DNA of 64,000 nucleotides from Mycolicibacterium nivoides (GCF_003855255.1 NZ_CP034072.1:4583208-4647207); one strand, 5' to 3'; positions 7,183 to 17,045 are shown, counted from the stretch's first letter. The notes: a model not told the origin generated them from the letters alone. A program made the numbers and translations.

Positions 7183-10100
7183 GACTCCTGCGCGAGATCC
7201 GGCGAAGCGGTCGTGGGGTCGGTCAGCAATGCCACGAGCTCGTCCTCGCCGGGCAGCGACTCGGGGCTGACGGTCTGCCCCGAACGTACGTAATGGAACG
7301 CGGCCCGCACCGATTCCGGCGGGCACCCGCGCAGTGACGCCCACGCCAGGCGGTAGACCGCGAGCTGAACTGCCGCCTGCGCCATGGCTTCCGGTGTGGC
7401 CGGGGGTTCGCCGGTCTTCCAGTCCACCACGGTGGTGGTGCCGTCCTCCTGCGCGAAAACCGCGTCGATGCGGCCACGCACGACGGTGGTCCGGTTGCGC
7501 CCGATCGCCATGTCGAACGGCACCTCCACCTCGATCGGGGTGCGTGCGGCCCACGACGACATGACGAAGGCGTCCTGCAGTTCGGACAATTCGGCCGCAC
7601 TGGCACGCCCGCTGTCGCCGTCCACCGCGCCCGGCAGGTCGTCGAGGTCGAAGAGCCGCTCGGAGTGGAAGAATCGCTGCACCCATTCGTGGAAGGCGGT
7701 GCCCAGCAGGGCATGTGGATCCGGGCGTTGGGGCAGCCGCCGGTGCAGCCGCTGCAAGGCGGCCTGCCGGTCGCGGCTGAGTTCCACCAAGGTGCTGACC
7801 GACAGCTGGCCGGGCAGTGCGGCCGGGGCGGCCTGCGGCGCGCGATCCCGTTCTGCCAGTAGCGCGTCGACGTCGGCGGCCCAGCCCTCCCCGTCGACCA
7901 CGTCGTCTTGCGCGCTGCCGTCGTGGCCACCGTCGCCGGCCAGCGCCTGCGCCACCAGCGCCGCGCCCCGGTCGACGTCAGAGGCCCTGGCCGGAGCCGC
8001 GGGCCAGATCGCTTCGACAGCCTTGTCCCGCAATGGGTTTATTTCACCGGCCGGCGGATCCGGAGCCCACTGCTCGATCTCACCACACGGGTGTCCCTGC
8101 GCGGCGGCATCCTCCACGATGGCCTTGATCTCGCACAGGAATTCCGATGGGCCGCGCGGCTTGCTCTCGGTCGCACCCCAGTGGTGCCCTGAGATCAGCA
8201 AGGTGTCCTCGGACCGGGTGATCGCGACGTAGAGCAGCCGACGCTCCTCGTCGACACGACGTTGTTCGAGGCTCCGCTTGTGATCGGAGATCTTGTCCGA
8301 CAGGATCTTCCGGTCGTTGATGTCCGAGGTGTCGAGGACCGGTACGCCGAGCTCTGATTCCGTCGCGCGATCGCCGCGCAGCAGCGGCGGCAGATCCGAC
8401 GGGTCCGTGAGCCACGTGCGGGCCGACGCCGTCGACGGGAAGACCCGGCCACTCAGATGCGGAACGGCCACCACCTGCCATTCCAGCCCCTTGGCGGCAT
8501 GCACGGTGAGGATCTGCACGCGGTCATGTGACACCGTCAATTCGGCAGGGGCCAGACCGTTCTCCACTTCGGCTGCCACATCCAGATAGGCGAGCAGCGC
8601 GAGCACCGACCCGCCCGGCCGGCCGGCGAAATCGGCCACGAGGTCACAGAACGTGTCGAGGTTCTCGGTCCCCGTCCAGCCCGCGGCCACGGGGCGCGCC
8701 GCGCGAGCCTCGGCGTCCAGGCCGGCGACGCGCCGCACCTCGGCCACCAACTCGGGCAGCGGGTGGCTCAGATGCGCACGCAGAGTGGTCAGCTCGCGCC
8801 CGAGTGCCTCGATCCGCCGATGACCGGCCGGCGAATAGTGTTCGGCGGCACCAGGATCGCAGATCGCGTCGGCCAGGCACGCCGAGTCGGCATCCGGGGC
8901 GGCCTGTGCCACGATCTCGGCCGGGCTGAGCTCCCCCACCGACCTGTCGTCCAATTCCCTGGCGCGCCGCCACAACGCGGCGATGTCCCGGGCCCCGAAC
9001 CTCCATCGCGGCCCGGTCAGCACCCGCATCACCGCCGACCCCGCGGCGGGGTCGGCCACCAGCCGCAGCATCGCGACCAGATCGGCCACCTCGGGCACGG
9101 CCAGCAGTCCGGCCACCCCGACCACCTCGACCGGTACCCCGCGGGCGCTCAGCGCTTCGGCCATCGGCGCGGCGTCGGCATTGCGTCGCACCAGCACCGC
9201 AGCGGTGGGTGTGGCCGCACCCTGAGCCAGTGCGCCGTGATAGGCACGGGCCAGATGGTCTGCCACCCAGTCACGTTCGGTCTCGACATCGGACAGCAGT
9301 GCGCACCGGATGGTGCCGGGCTCGGCGTCAGGCCGGGGCCGCAGCTCGTGCACCGTCACCGAACGGCGGCGGGCCTCCGCCGACACCGCATTGGCCAGAT
9401 GCAGGGCACTCGGCGGGTTGCGCCAGCTGGTCCGCAGTTCCAGGGTGGGGGCCGGCGTGCCGTCGGCGAGCGGAAAGTCCGTGGTGAACCGGGGCAGGTT
9501 CGTCGCCGACGCGCCCCGCCAACCGTAGATCGACTGGATCGGATCCCCCACCGCGGTGAGCGCCAGGCCATCGTCGACGCCGCCGCCGAACAGCGAGGAC
9601 AACGCCACCCGCTGCGCATGCCCGGTGTCCTGGTATTCGTCGAGCAGCACCACCCGGAAACGTTGGCGCAGTTGCTCACCGACCTGAGGGAACTTCGAGG
9701 CGAGCCGCGCCGCCGCGGACATCTGCATCCCGAAATCCATCACTTTGTCGCCGCGCATCCGCTGGTGCAGCGCATCGATCAACGGCACCAGTTCGGTGCG
9801 CTCCGTCTGGGTGGCCAGCATTTTCAGCAGCCACTGGCTGGGCCCGCTGTCACGTTGATACGGCCCGGCGGGCAGGGTGTGCACCAGGCGCTCCAACTCC
9901 ACATGGGTGTCACACAGCTGGTCGGTGTCGACCAGATGCTCGGCGAGCGCACCTGACAGGCGCAGAACCATGTCGGTGACGGCGGCCGGCGTCTTCTCGA
10001 TGGCCAACTCCCCCGGGTGCGCGCACACCACCTCGAACGCCAACTGCCACAGCTCCGTTTCGCTGAGCAGCCGTGTGTCCGGTTCGACCGGGAGCAGCAA

Positions 10101-10496
10101 CCCGTGCTCGCGCAGCAGCGTGCCGGCGAACGCGTGATAGGTGCTGACCGTCGCCGACTCCACCGACTCGTCGCCCGCCCCCTGTACCGGAGCCAGGCCG
10201 GCACCGGCGAGCCTGGCCAACCGGGTGCGGACCCGGCGCAACAACTGGCCGGCGGCCTTACGGGTGAAGGTCAACCCCAGCACCTGCGATGGCGTGGCAT
10301 AGCCGTTGGCCACCAACCAGACCACGCGGGCCGCCATGGTCTCGGTCTTACCGGCGCCCGCGCCGGCGATCACCACAACTGGCCCAGGCGGTGCGGCGAT
10401 CACAGCGGCCTGTTCCTCGGTCGGCGGGAACAGGCCCAGCGCGGTGGACAATTCGGCCGGGCTGTACCGCACGCCGGCCGGTGCGGTTTCCGTCAT
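7179..10496 (-). CDS. adnB: AdnB subunit of the AdnAB helicase-nuclease
   Basis: The product has 1105 aa. The UvrD-like motor has Walker A GAGAGKTE (near 45) and an intact Walker B/motif II LLDEYQDTGHAQ, then SIYGWRGA (motif III-like), VHAAKGLEW (motif V) and LLYVAITRS (motif VI). The RecB-type nuclease lies at the C-terminus: RGRIDAVF, VVDWKTG and QLAVYRLAW. With AdnA it forms the mycobacterial motor-nuclease that resects double-strand breaks. The ATG at 10496 overlaps the adnA stop as ATGA, so it is preferred to an upstream in-frame start. Homologue of Rv3201c. Confidence 0.95.
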   Translation of the reverse strand: MTETAPAGVRYSPAELSTALGLFPPTEEQAAVIAAPPGPVVVIAGAGAGKTETMAARVVWLVANGYATPSQVLGLTFTRKAAGQLLRRVRTRLARLAGAGLAPVQGAGDESVESATVSTYHAFAGTLLREHGLLLPVEPDTRLLSETELWQLAFEVVCAHPGELAIEKTPAAVTDMVLRLSGALAEHLVDTDQLCDTHVELERLVHTLPAGPYQRDSGPSQWLLKMLATQTERTELVPLIDALHQRMRGDKVMDFGMQMSAAARLASKFPQVGEQLRQRFRVVLLDEYQDTGHAQRVALSSLFGGGVDDGLALTAVGDPIQSIYGWRGASATNLPRFTTDFPLADGTPAPTLELRTSWRNPPSALHLANAVSAEARRRSVTVHELRPRPDAEPGTIRCALLSDVETERDWVADHLARAYHGALAQGAATPTAAVLVRRNADAAPMAEALSARGVPVEVVGVAGLLAVPEVADLVAMLRLVADPAAGSAVMRVLTGPRWRFGARDIAALWRRARELDDRSVGELSPAEIVAQAAPDADSACLADAICDPGAAEHYSPAGHRRIEALGRELTTLRAHLSHPLPELVAEVRRVAGLDAEARAARPVAAGWTGTENLDTFCDLVADFAGRPGGSVLALLAYLDVAAEVENGLAPAELTVSHDRVQILTVHAAKGLEWQVVAVPHLSGRVFPSTASARTWLTDPSDLPPLLRGDRATESELGVPVLDTSDINDRKILSDKISDHKRSLEQRRVDEERRLLYVAITRSEDTLLISGHHWGATESKPRGPSEFLCEIKAIVEDAAAQGHPCGEIEQWAPDPPAGEINPLRDKAVEAIWPAAPARASDVDRGAALVAQALAGDGGHDGSAQDDVVDGEGWAADVDALLAERDRAPQAAPAALPGQLSVSTLVELSRDRQAALQRLHRRLPQRPDPHALLGTAFHEWVQRFFHSERLFDLDDLPGAVDGDSGRASAAELSELQDAFVMSSWAARTPIEVEVPFDMAIGRNRTTVVRGRIDAVFAQEDGTTTVVDWKTGEPPATPEAMAQAAVQLAVYRLAWASLRGCPPESVRAAFHYVRSGQTVSPESLPGEDELVALLTDPTTASPDLAQES

Positions 10497-13400
10497 GACC
10501 GGTCCCCGACAGCCTGGGCCGGGCACGATGAACGCACCGGGCAGTTCGCGCAGCCGTCGTTGATCCGGGCCGCGAACTGCGGCCCGGCCGTTGCGGCCGC
10601 CGCATCGGCGACGGTGCCCAACCAGTCGGAACGGGAGTCAGCCGTCATCGGATCCTGTTCGCGTTCGGTGGCGCCGGCCGCCCCCGCCTTGCCCAGGTAT
10701 ACCAACCGGCCCCCGCCCGGCTCGTCGCCGTGCGGCAACAACCCCGCGGCCACCGCGAGCTGGTAGGTGGCCAGCTGGGCGTGCTTCTGCGCGTCGCCCT
10801 TGGTGACCGGGCTCTTGCCGGTCTTGAGGTCGACGACGACGAGCCGATCCGCCTGGTCGCGCTCGAGGCGGTCCAGCCGGCCCCGTACCTGAACGCCCGG
10901 CCCGTCAGGTCCCGGTTCGACGATCACGCCGTCGACGTCGATCTCGGTGGCGACCTCGGTCAACTGGTCCCGAGAGTCCGTGCGCCAGCGGGTGAAGGTC
11001 TCCAGCATCGCCCGGTGTCGCGACAACTCATTGTCCGAATACCACTTCGCCTCGAAAGGCAGGCCTTCCCAGACCTTTTGCAGGTCGTTGACCAGCTGGC
11101 TCTCGGTCTTGCCGGAGTCGGAGACCAACGCGTGCAGCAACGACCCGACCGTCGAGCGAACGTCGCGCCCGTCGCTGCCGCCGTGGCGCTCCAACAGCCA
11201 ACGCAGCGGACAGTCGGTGAGCATCTGCAGCGTCGACGGCGACAGCTTCACCACGTGTTCGGGGTCCGACCACAGCGGCTCCTCGGTGGACAGCGCGGTC
11301 ATGGTGTGCCACTGCGACGGGTCGGCCCCGGGCACCCCTGCGGCTGCCAGCCTGGCCAATTGAGTTGCCGCAGAAGACCGGGACTCGTCATCGACAGCCC
11401 CTTCCGGCGCGCACACCACCGCCCGCAGCCGACCGACCACCGCCGACGGCAGCAATACCCGCGGCGCGGCCAAGGGCGGCAGCGGTACGGATTCGGTCGC
11501 CACCTCGGCCAGTTCGGCACAGAACGGTGAGGGCAGCAGTGACTCGTCGCCACCGTCGCTGTCGACCGCGGTCACCAGCAGCCGGGTCCGGGCCCGGCCC
11601 ATGGCGGCCATCAACAACCGTCGCTCCTCGGCCAGCAGCGGCGCCCGGGTCGACACCGCGCGGTCGTCCGGGGCGGCCACCCCGTCGAGCACATCCACGA
11701 GATTCTGCGTGCCCAGGATGCCGCCACGCGGAACAGTGTTGGGCCACAACCCTTCCTGCACGCCGGCGATCACCACGAAGTCCCATTCCCGGCCGAGGGC
11801 GGCATGCGCGCTGAGCACCGCGACCGCCTCGGTCTGCGGGCTCGAATCCGAAGCCGACATCGACGTTCCCAACGTCGCCACGTGGTCCACGAGCCCGCGC
11901 AGTGACGCCCCCGCGGTGCGGCTCACGTATTGGTCGGCCACATCGAACAATGCCGTCACCGCGTCCAGGTCCCGATCCGCCTGCGCTCCGATGGTGCCGC
12001 CCCGCTCGCTGGCGGCCAGCCAGCGCGGCTGCAGCCGGCACGCGTTCCAGGCCTGCCACAGGGTGTACCGCGGATCGGCGCCGTCGCGCCGGCCGCGGCG
12101 GGCGGCGGCCAACACCGAGCGGAGCCGGCGCAGCGGCTTGACGTGTTCGGCCGACAAACCGGCCGGCTCCGTGTCGATCGCGGCGACCAGTAGATCGGCG
12201 AAATCCCGTGGTGGCGTGGAGCCATCGGCCCGGCGCAGCGCCCGGCGCAACTGCCGCAGGGTCACCGGGTCGACCCGGCCGATCGGACCAGTGAGCAGGC
12301 CGATCGCGCTGTCACCGTCCAGGTGCCCGGACGCCGTCACTTCCAACACCGTCAGCAGGGCGGCGACCGCGGGCTGTTGCGCGAGCCCGAGATCGGCGCC
12401 CGTCGACTGCACGGGCACGCCTGCCCCGCTCAGCGCCCGCGCCAGCCCCGCACCCACCCGTGGAATCGAGCGCACGACCACAGCCATCTCCGACCACGGC
12501 ACGCCGTCCATCAGGTGGGCGCGACGCAGGGCATCGGCGATGAAGGCGTTTTCGGCGTGCGGTGTGGCCGCCATCCGCAGCGTCACTTCACCGTGCCCGC
12601 GCTCCGGGTTGCCCTCCAGCACGCGGCCTGGCCCGACACCGGGCAGCCGGCGCGCGATACCCGAGATCGCCGACGCCACCGCGGGGGCACAGCGGTGCGA
12701 GTGCGTGAGGGTGATCGCCGGGGTGTCCTCGCCGCCGTGATCGCGCAACAACATCGGATCGGCGCCGCGATACCCGAACACCGACTGGTCGGGATCGCCG
12801 GCGATGACCGTCAGACCCGACCGGGCGGCCAACACCCGGACCAACAGGGCGGCCTGCGGGTCGAGGTGCTGAGCGTCGTCGACCAGCAGCAGGCTGATCC
12901 GCGCGCGCTCGGCGGCCAGCAGGTCGGCGTCGGTTCCGAGCGCTTCCAGCGCCGCACCGACGAGTTCGGCCGCACCCAGTGCCGGCACCGTGGCCTGCGG
13001 TGCGGCCATGCCCACCGCCGACCGCAGCAGCATGATCTGCTCATACGCCTGGGCAAACCGGCCCGCCGCCAACCATTCCGGACGCCCGGCCGAGCGGCCC
13101 AGCCGTTGCAGGGCACGCGGATCCACACCGCGCTCGGTGCAGCGAGCCAGCAGATCACGCAGTTCGGTGGCGAAACCCGCGGTGCTCAGCGCCGGCCACA
13201 GCTGCTCGGGCCAGCCCACGGGCGAGTCAGCACCGTCCTCCAGGTCGCCGGCCAGCAGCTCGCGGATGATGCCGTCCTGTTCGGCGGTGGTGATCAGCCG
13301 CGGCGGCGGATCACCGTTGCGCTGGGCCGCCAGCCTCAGCAGCGCGAAGGCATACGAGTGCACGGTGCGCACCAGCGGTTCCCGCACCACACCATGGGTC

Positions 13401-13648
13401 CCGGCCCCGAGCAGCCGCGCGGTGATGGCGGCCCTGGCCTCTGAGCGCAACCGGGCCGAACCGGTCAACAACAACACCGACTCGGGATCGGTGCCGGCCG
13501 CGATGTGCTCGACCGCGGTGCTGACCAACAGCGAGCTCTTCCCGGTGCCCGGGCCGCCCAGCACCCGCACCACACCGTCGCGCCCTGGTACCAGCAGCTC
13601 GGTGCCTTCCAGAGCGGGCTGGACGTGGTGTGCGGTCATGGAATGCAT
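10493..13648 (-). CDS. adnA: AdnA subunit of the AdnAB helicase-nuclease
   Basis: The product has 1051 aa. The motor has Walker A GGPGTGKSS near residue 32, but motif II reads LLLVDDAQHLD, so the catalytic Glu of DExx is replaced by Asp. The C-terminal nuclease has RGRLDRLE, VVVDLKTG and QLATYQLAV. Cysteines in CPLRW and in CANCPVRSSC near the C-terminus match an AddB-like iron-sulfur arrangement around the nuclease. It is the first gene of the adnA-adnB operon, coupled by ATGA. The start at 13648 is one of two close ATGs (the other is 13639), without a convincing ribosome binding site. Homologue of Rv3202c. Confidence 0.95.
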   Translation of the reverse strand: MHSMTAHHVQPALEGTELLVPGRDGVVRVLGGPGTGKSSLLVSTAVEHIAAGTDPESVLLLTGSARLRSEARAAITARLLGAGTHGVVREPLVRTVHSYAFALLRLAAQRNGDPPPRLITTAEQDGIIRELLAGDLEDGADSPVGWPEQLWPALSTAGFATELRDLLARCTERGVDPRALQRLGRSAGRPEWLAAGRFAQAYEQIMLLRSAVGMAAPQATVPALGAAELVGAALEALGTDADLLAAERARISLLLVDDAQHLDPQAALLVRVLAARSGLTVIAGDPDQSVFGYRGADPMLLRDHGGEDTPAITLTHSHRCAPAVASAISGIARRLPGVGPGRVLEGNPERGHGEVTLRMAATPHAENAFIADALRRAHLMDGVPWSEMAVVVRSIPRVGAGLARALSGAGVPVQSTGADLGLAQQPAVAALLTVLEVTASGHLDGDSAIGLLTGPIGRVDPVTLRQLRRALRRADGSTPPRDFADLLVAAIDTEPAGLSAEHVKPLRRLRSVLAAARRGRRDGADPRYTLWQAWNACRLQPRWLAASERGGTIGAQADRDLDAVTALFDVADQYVSRTAGASLRGLVDHVATLGTSMSASDSSPQTEAVAVLSAHAALGREWDFVVIAGVQEGLWPNTVPRGGILGTQNLVDVLDGVAAPDDRAVSTRAPLLAEERRLLMAAMGRARTRLLVTAVDSDGGDESLLPSPFCAELAEVATESVPLPPLAAPRVLLPSAVVGRLRAVVCAPEGAVDDESRSSAATQLARLAAAGVPGADPSQWHTMTALSTEEPLWSDPEHVVKLSPSTLQMLTDCPLRWLLERHGGSDGRDVRSTVGSLLHALVSDSGKTESQLVNDLQKVWEGLPFEAKWYSDNELSRHRAMLETFTRWRTDSRDQLTEVATEIDVDGVIVEPGPDGPGVQVRGRLDRLERDQADRLVVVDLKTGKSPVTKGDAQKHAQLATYQLAVAAGLLPHGDEPGGGRLVYLGKAGAAGATEREQDPMTADSRSDWLGTVADAAAATAGPQFAARINDGCANCPVRSSCPAQAVGDRS

Positions 13649-13703
13649 GACACCAGAAGGGACCGACAAGTAGCGGAGCGCGAGCTCTGGCAGCATCTAT
13701 GGA

Positions 13704-14477
13704 ATGTCAGCCGAGAAGTTGCACGTCTACCGCTACGGCCCCGACCAGCCGCCCCGGCTGTTGCTCATCCACGGTTTGACCGGGCATGGCCAACGTTGGA
13801 AGACTCTGGCCGAACAGCACCTGCCCGAGCTGGCGGTGCTCGCCCCCGATCTGCTCGGGCACGGCCACTCGTCGTGGGCTGCCCCGTGGACCCTCGACGC
13901 CAACGTCGAGGCCCTGGCCTCGCTACTGGACGGCCCCACCCTGGTGGCCGGGCATTCGTTCGGTGGTGCGGTGGCGCTCAATCTCGCTGCCGCACATCCG
14001 GATCTGGTCAGCGGACTGGTGTTGCTGGACCCAGCGGTGGAGCTCGACGGCGAATGGATGCGTGAGATCGCCGACAGCATGATTGCCTCGCCCGACTACC
14101 CCGACCGCGCCGAGGCACGCGCCGAGAAAGCCAACGGGTCGTGGGGCGAGGTGGCCCCGGAAGAGTTGGAGCGTGACCTCGACGAGCATCTCGTCGCACT
14201 TCCCGACGGCCGCTACGGGTGGCGGATCAGCATCCCGGCCATGATGTCCTACTGGAGCGAGTTGGCCCGCCCGGTTGCCCTGCCTCGCAAGGGCACTCCC
14301 ACGGTCCTGGTCCGCGCCACCCGCACCACTCCGCCGTACGCGAGCGACGGTCTCATCGGCGCGCTGAGCGGGCACCTCGGTTCGGATTTCACTCTGCTGG
14401 ACTGGGATTGCGACCATATGGTGGCCCAGGCCAAACCAGCCGAGACCGCGAAACTGATCCTCGAGCAATTGGGCTGA
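13704..14477 (+). CDS. lipV: Alpha/beta hydrolase, LipV-like
   Basis: The product has 257 aa, a compact alpha/beta hydrolase. The oxyanion motif LLIHGLTG is at about 20-27, the nucleophile elbow GHSFGG carries Ser85, and CDHMV near residue 237 carries the catalytic His. Homologues at this locus (Rv3203) are called lipases or esterases; the natural substrate is unclear. No signal peptide. The ATG at 13704 has CAGCAT 7 nt upstream and no ribosome binding site, so it is probably leaderless. It is divergent from adnA and followed one base later by the ATL gene, likely as an operon. Confidence 0.87.
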   Translation: MSAEKLHVYRYGPDQPPRLLLIHGLTGHGQRWKTLAEQHLPELAVLAPDLLGHGHSSWAAPWTLDANVEALASLLDGPTLVAGHSFGGAVALNLAAAHPDLVSGLVLLDPAVELDGEWMREIADSMIASPDYPDRAEARAEKANGSWGEVAPEELERDLDEHLVALPDGRYGWRISIPAMMSYWSELARPVALPRKGTPTVLVRATRTTPPYASDGLIGALSGHLGSDFTLLDWDCDHMVAQAKPAETAKLILEQLG

Positions 14478-14478
14478 C

Positions 14479-14775
14479 ATGCCTGCCGTGACCGAGGAAC
14501 AGGTGGAGACCGTGCGGGCGCTGGTCGCCGCGATCCCGTCCGGCAAGGTGTCGACCTATGGCGACATCGCCGATGCCGCACACCTTTCCAGCCCACGGAT
14601 CGTCGCCTGGATCATGCGTACCGATTCGTCGGACCTGCCCTGGCACCGGGTGATTCTCGCCTCGGGGCGTCCCGCACCGCACCTGGCGACCAGACAGTTG
14701 GAACGATTGCGCGCCGAGGGGGTGCTGGCCGTCGACGGGCGGATACGCCTGTCCGAGTACCGGCACCGGTTCTGA
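14479..14775 (+). CDS. Alkyltransferase-like (ATL) DNA-binding protein
   Basis: The product has 98 aa, the size of the C-terminal domain of O6-alkylguanine-DNA methyltransferase. It has the helix-turn-helix region (GKVSTYGDIADAAHLSSPRIVAWIM). The active-site PCHR is PWHR here, so the acceptor Cys is replaced by Trp. ATL proteins of this kind bind O6-alkylguanine without repairing it and hand the lesion to nucleotide excision repair. The start is an ATG one base after the lipV stop. Homologue of Rv3204. Confidence 0.9.
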   Translation: MPAVTEEQVETVRALVAAIPSGKVSTYGDIADAAHLSSPRIVAWIMRTDSSDLPWHRVILASGRPAPHLATRQLERLRAEGVLAVDGRIRLSEYRHRF

Positions 14776-14790
14776 CCGCGAGCAGGCGAG

Positions 14791-15645
14791 TTACAGGATC
14801 AGCCGCACGAGCGAGGCGGTACGCGCAAGGCCCGGGAAGGCCGCCGCGGTGGACCGTGGGTGCAGCGCGTGCACGGCCAGCCGGAACATCAACGCCCGCA
14901 ACAACATCTGCGGCCATTCCGGTAACGACTGCCATCGCTCGATCAAGCCGTCATCGGCATCGCCCCAGGACAACGCGTCGACCACCACCACGCCCGCGGC
15001 CCAAGGCGCCGGGCGCCAGTACGGCGTGATGTCGGTGATTCCGGGCGCCGCCGTCCCGGCGAAAAGCACTGTGCCGTAGAGGTCACCGTGAACCAGTTGA
15101 CTCGCACTCCTGGTCGGCCTGCGCAGACCGGCCAACTGATTGATCAGCTCCACAGAACGTTGGCCGTCAGACGAGCCGGGTGAAACCCTGGCACCGGGCG
15201 GCAACGAGTGCAGCGGCCGGTCCTCCCACGCCGCCCGATCCGCGGCGATGAACACGTCGACATCGGCCCACGGTGCGACCGGGGGCTGGGTGAGGAAGCG
15301 CGGCCGCTCCAACTTCGCCGTGGCCTCGTGCAATCGCACTGCCGCCGATACCACCTCGTCATGGCGGGGTTCGGGCGTGCCCGCGACGAAGGTGTCCGCC
15401 CGCCACCCGGCGACCACGTAACGACCGTCCGTCGAGCGCACCGGGCGGGCGAGCCGCACGCCGTCGATGAACAGCGACTCCCGCACCTTCGCCGACCACG
15501 CCGCACGGGCGTGCTCGGGCACCATCGACATCACAACCTCGCCGCAGCGCCAGCCACCCTCCCAGCTAGAGCCGAGCGGTACCGGGCGCACCCCGGACAG
15601 GCCGAACGCCGCCAGCACATGTTCCGGCGGCCGTTCCACACTCAC
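14791..15645 (-). CDS. Aminoglycoside-phosphotransferase-fold protein of actinobacteria
   Basis: The product has 284 aa, homologous to Rv3205c. The C-terminal half has the kinase-like pair LVHGDLYGTVLF (catalytic loop) and GITDITPYWRP in the place of the usual metal-binding DFD/DWE motif. The N-terminal half lacks a clear ATP-binding lysine motif. It may be a diverged small-molecule kinase or an inactive relative; I know of no assigned substrate. It lies downstream of moeZ on the same strand, 36 bases apart, and convergent to the ATL gene. Confidence 0.7.
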   Translation of the reverse strand: MSVERPPEHVLAAFGLSGVRPVPLGSSWEGGWRCGEVVMSMVPEHARAAWSAKVRESLFIDGVRLARPVRSTDGRYVVAGWRADTFVAGTPEPRHDEVVSAAVRLHEATAKLERPRFLTQPPVAPWADVDVFIAADRAAWEDRPLHSLPPGARVSPGSSDGQRSVELINQLAGLRRPTRSASQLVHGDLYGTVLFAGTAAPGITDITPYWRPAPWAAGVVVVDALSWGDADDGLIERWQSLPEWPQMLLRALMFRLAVHALHPRSTAAAFPGLARTASLVRLIL

Positions 15646-15681
15646 AGCCTCAGCCTAAGGTGTTGACCGGCAAACCAGCCG

Positions 15682-16872
15682 TCAGTACATCACCATGTCG
15701 GGCTCGAGTTGCTTGGCCCAGGCCACAATTCCGCCCTGCAGATGCAGCGCGTCGGAAAAACCGGCCTTCTTGACGATGGCGAGCACCTCGGCCGAACGGA
15801 TCCCGGTCTTGCAGTACAGCACCGGTGTCCGGTCCACCGCGAGTTTGGCCAACGCGTCACCGGACTCGAACGTCGGCTTCGGGATGAGCTCGGCACCCTC
15901 GATGTGATTGATATCCCACTCGACGGGTTCGCGGACATCGATCAGCGCCAACGGTTTCCCGGAGTCGATGAGTTCCTTCAGCTCCAGCGGGGTGATCGTG
16001 GAGTCGGCCGCAGCGGCCGCGGCCTCGTCGGAGACAACACCACAGAAGGCCTCGTAGTCGATGAGCTCGGTGATCTTCGGAGTGGCCGGATCCTTGCGGA
16101 TTCGGATGGTCCGGTACGACATCTCCAGTGCGTCGTACACCATGAGGCGGCCGAGCAGCGGTTCGCCGATGCCGGTGATGAGCTTGATGGCCTCGGTGCC
16201 CATCACCGACGCGATCGACGCGCAGAGTATGCCGAGCACCCCGCCCTCGGCGCACGAGGGCACCATGCCCGGTGGCGGCGGCTCGGGATAGAGGTCGCGG
16301 TAATTGAGGCCCAGCCCGTCGGGCGCGTCCTCCCAGAACACCGACACCTGGCCTTCGAACCGGTAGATCGAGCCCCATACGTAGGGCTTGCCGGCCAGCA
16401 CCGCAGCGTCGTTCACCAGGTAACGGGTGGCGAAGTTGTCGGTGCCGTCCAGGATCAGGTCGTACTGGCTGAACAGCTCCACCGCATTGTCCGGCTCCAA
16501 CCGGAACTCATGCAGGTTCACCGTCACCAGCGGGTTGATCTCCAGGACCGATTCCTTGGCGCTCTGCGCCTTGGAACGGCCGATGTCGGACTGGCCGTGG
16601 ATGATCTGCCGCTGCAGGTTGGACTCGTCGACCACGTCGAACTCGACGATGCCGATGGTGCCCACACCCGCCGCGGCCAGGTACAGCAGGGTCGGCGACC
16701 CCAGTCCCCCGGCCCCGATCACCAGGACCTTGGCGTTTTTCAGCCTCTTCTGCCCGATCACGCCGACGTCCGGGATGATCAGGTGCCGGCTGTAGCGCGT
16801 GACCTCTTCGCGTGTCAGCTCGGCGGCCGGCTTAACCAACGGCGGTAACGACACGTCCAAATTCGCGGACAC
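15682..16872 (-). CDS. moeZ: Sulfur-carrier adenylyl/sulfurtransferase MoeZ
   Basis: The product has 396 aa. Residues about 20-270 form a ThiF/MoeB E1-like domain with the ATP motif GAGGLGSP and LDGTDNFATRYLVND; residues about 295-395 form a rhodanese domain with the active Cys in LYCKTGIRS. It adenylates and thiocarboxylates small sulfur carriers; the M. tuberculosis enzyme serves MoaD proteins and CysO. The start is a GTG at 16872 after GAGGAG. A SigH-type promoter lies upstream (16926-16954), which fits a role in sulfur supply during thiol stress. Confidence 0.93.
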   Translation of the reverse strand: MSANLDVSLPPLVKPAAELTREEVTRYSRHLIIPDVGVIGQKRLKNAKVLVIGAGGLGSPTLLYLAAAGVGTIGIVEFDVVDESNLQRQIIHGQSDIGRSKAQSAKESVLEINPLVTVNLHEFRLEPDNAVELFSQYDLILDGTDNFATRYLVNDAAVLAGKPYVWGSIYRFEGQVSVFWEDAPDGLGLNYRDLYPEPPPPGMVPSCAEGGVLGILCASIASVMGTEAIKLITGIGEPLLGRLMVYDALEMSYRTIRIRKDPATPKITELIDYEAFCGVVSDEAAAAAADSTITPLELKELIDSGKPLALIDVREPVEWDINHIEGAELIPKPTFESGDALAKLAVDRTPVLYCKTGIRSAEVLAIVKKAGFSDALHLQGGIVAWAKQLEPDMVMY

Positions 16873-16925
16873 CGTATGTCTCCTCAGTTTTCCTGGTCAG
16901 TTCATCGTCCCAGCTGCTCGTATCC

Positions 16926-16954
16926 ACAACGGTAATCCGGTGCCCAAGCTTCCC
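16926..16954 (-). promoter_or_regulatory. SigH-type promoter of moeZ
   Basis: On the minus strand GGGAAG (16949-16954) and CGTTGT (16926-16931) are 17 nt apart. The mycobacterial SigH (actinobacterial SigR) consensus is GGGAAY with CGTT 16-18 nt away, so only the sixth base deviates. Transcription would begin about 46 nt before the moeZ GTG. This is a pattern match only. Confidence 0.6.
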
Positions 16955-17045
16955 GCCGTCCGGCCACCGCGACCGTGCACAAGACGCTTCGGGCCCGGGT
17001 CACGACGTCGGCACAGCGGAGAGGATCGCACCGCAGGCCCGGCGG

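Noticed and set aside
12323..13444. 373-codon plus-strand frame within adnA
   Set aside because: Antisense to adnA, with no family resemblance and low-complexity composition.
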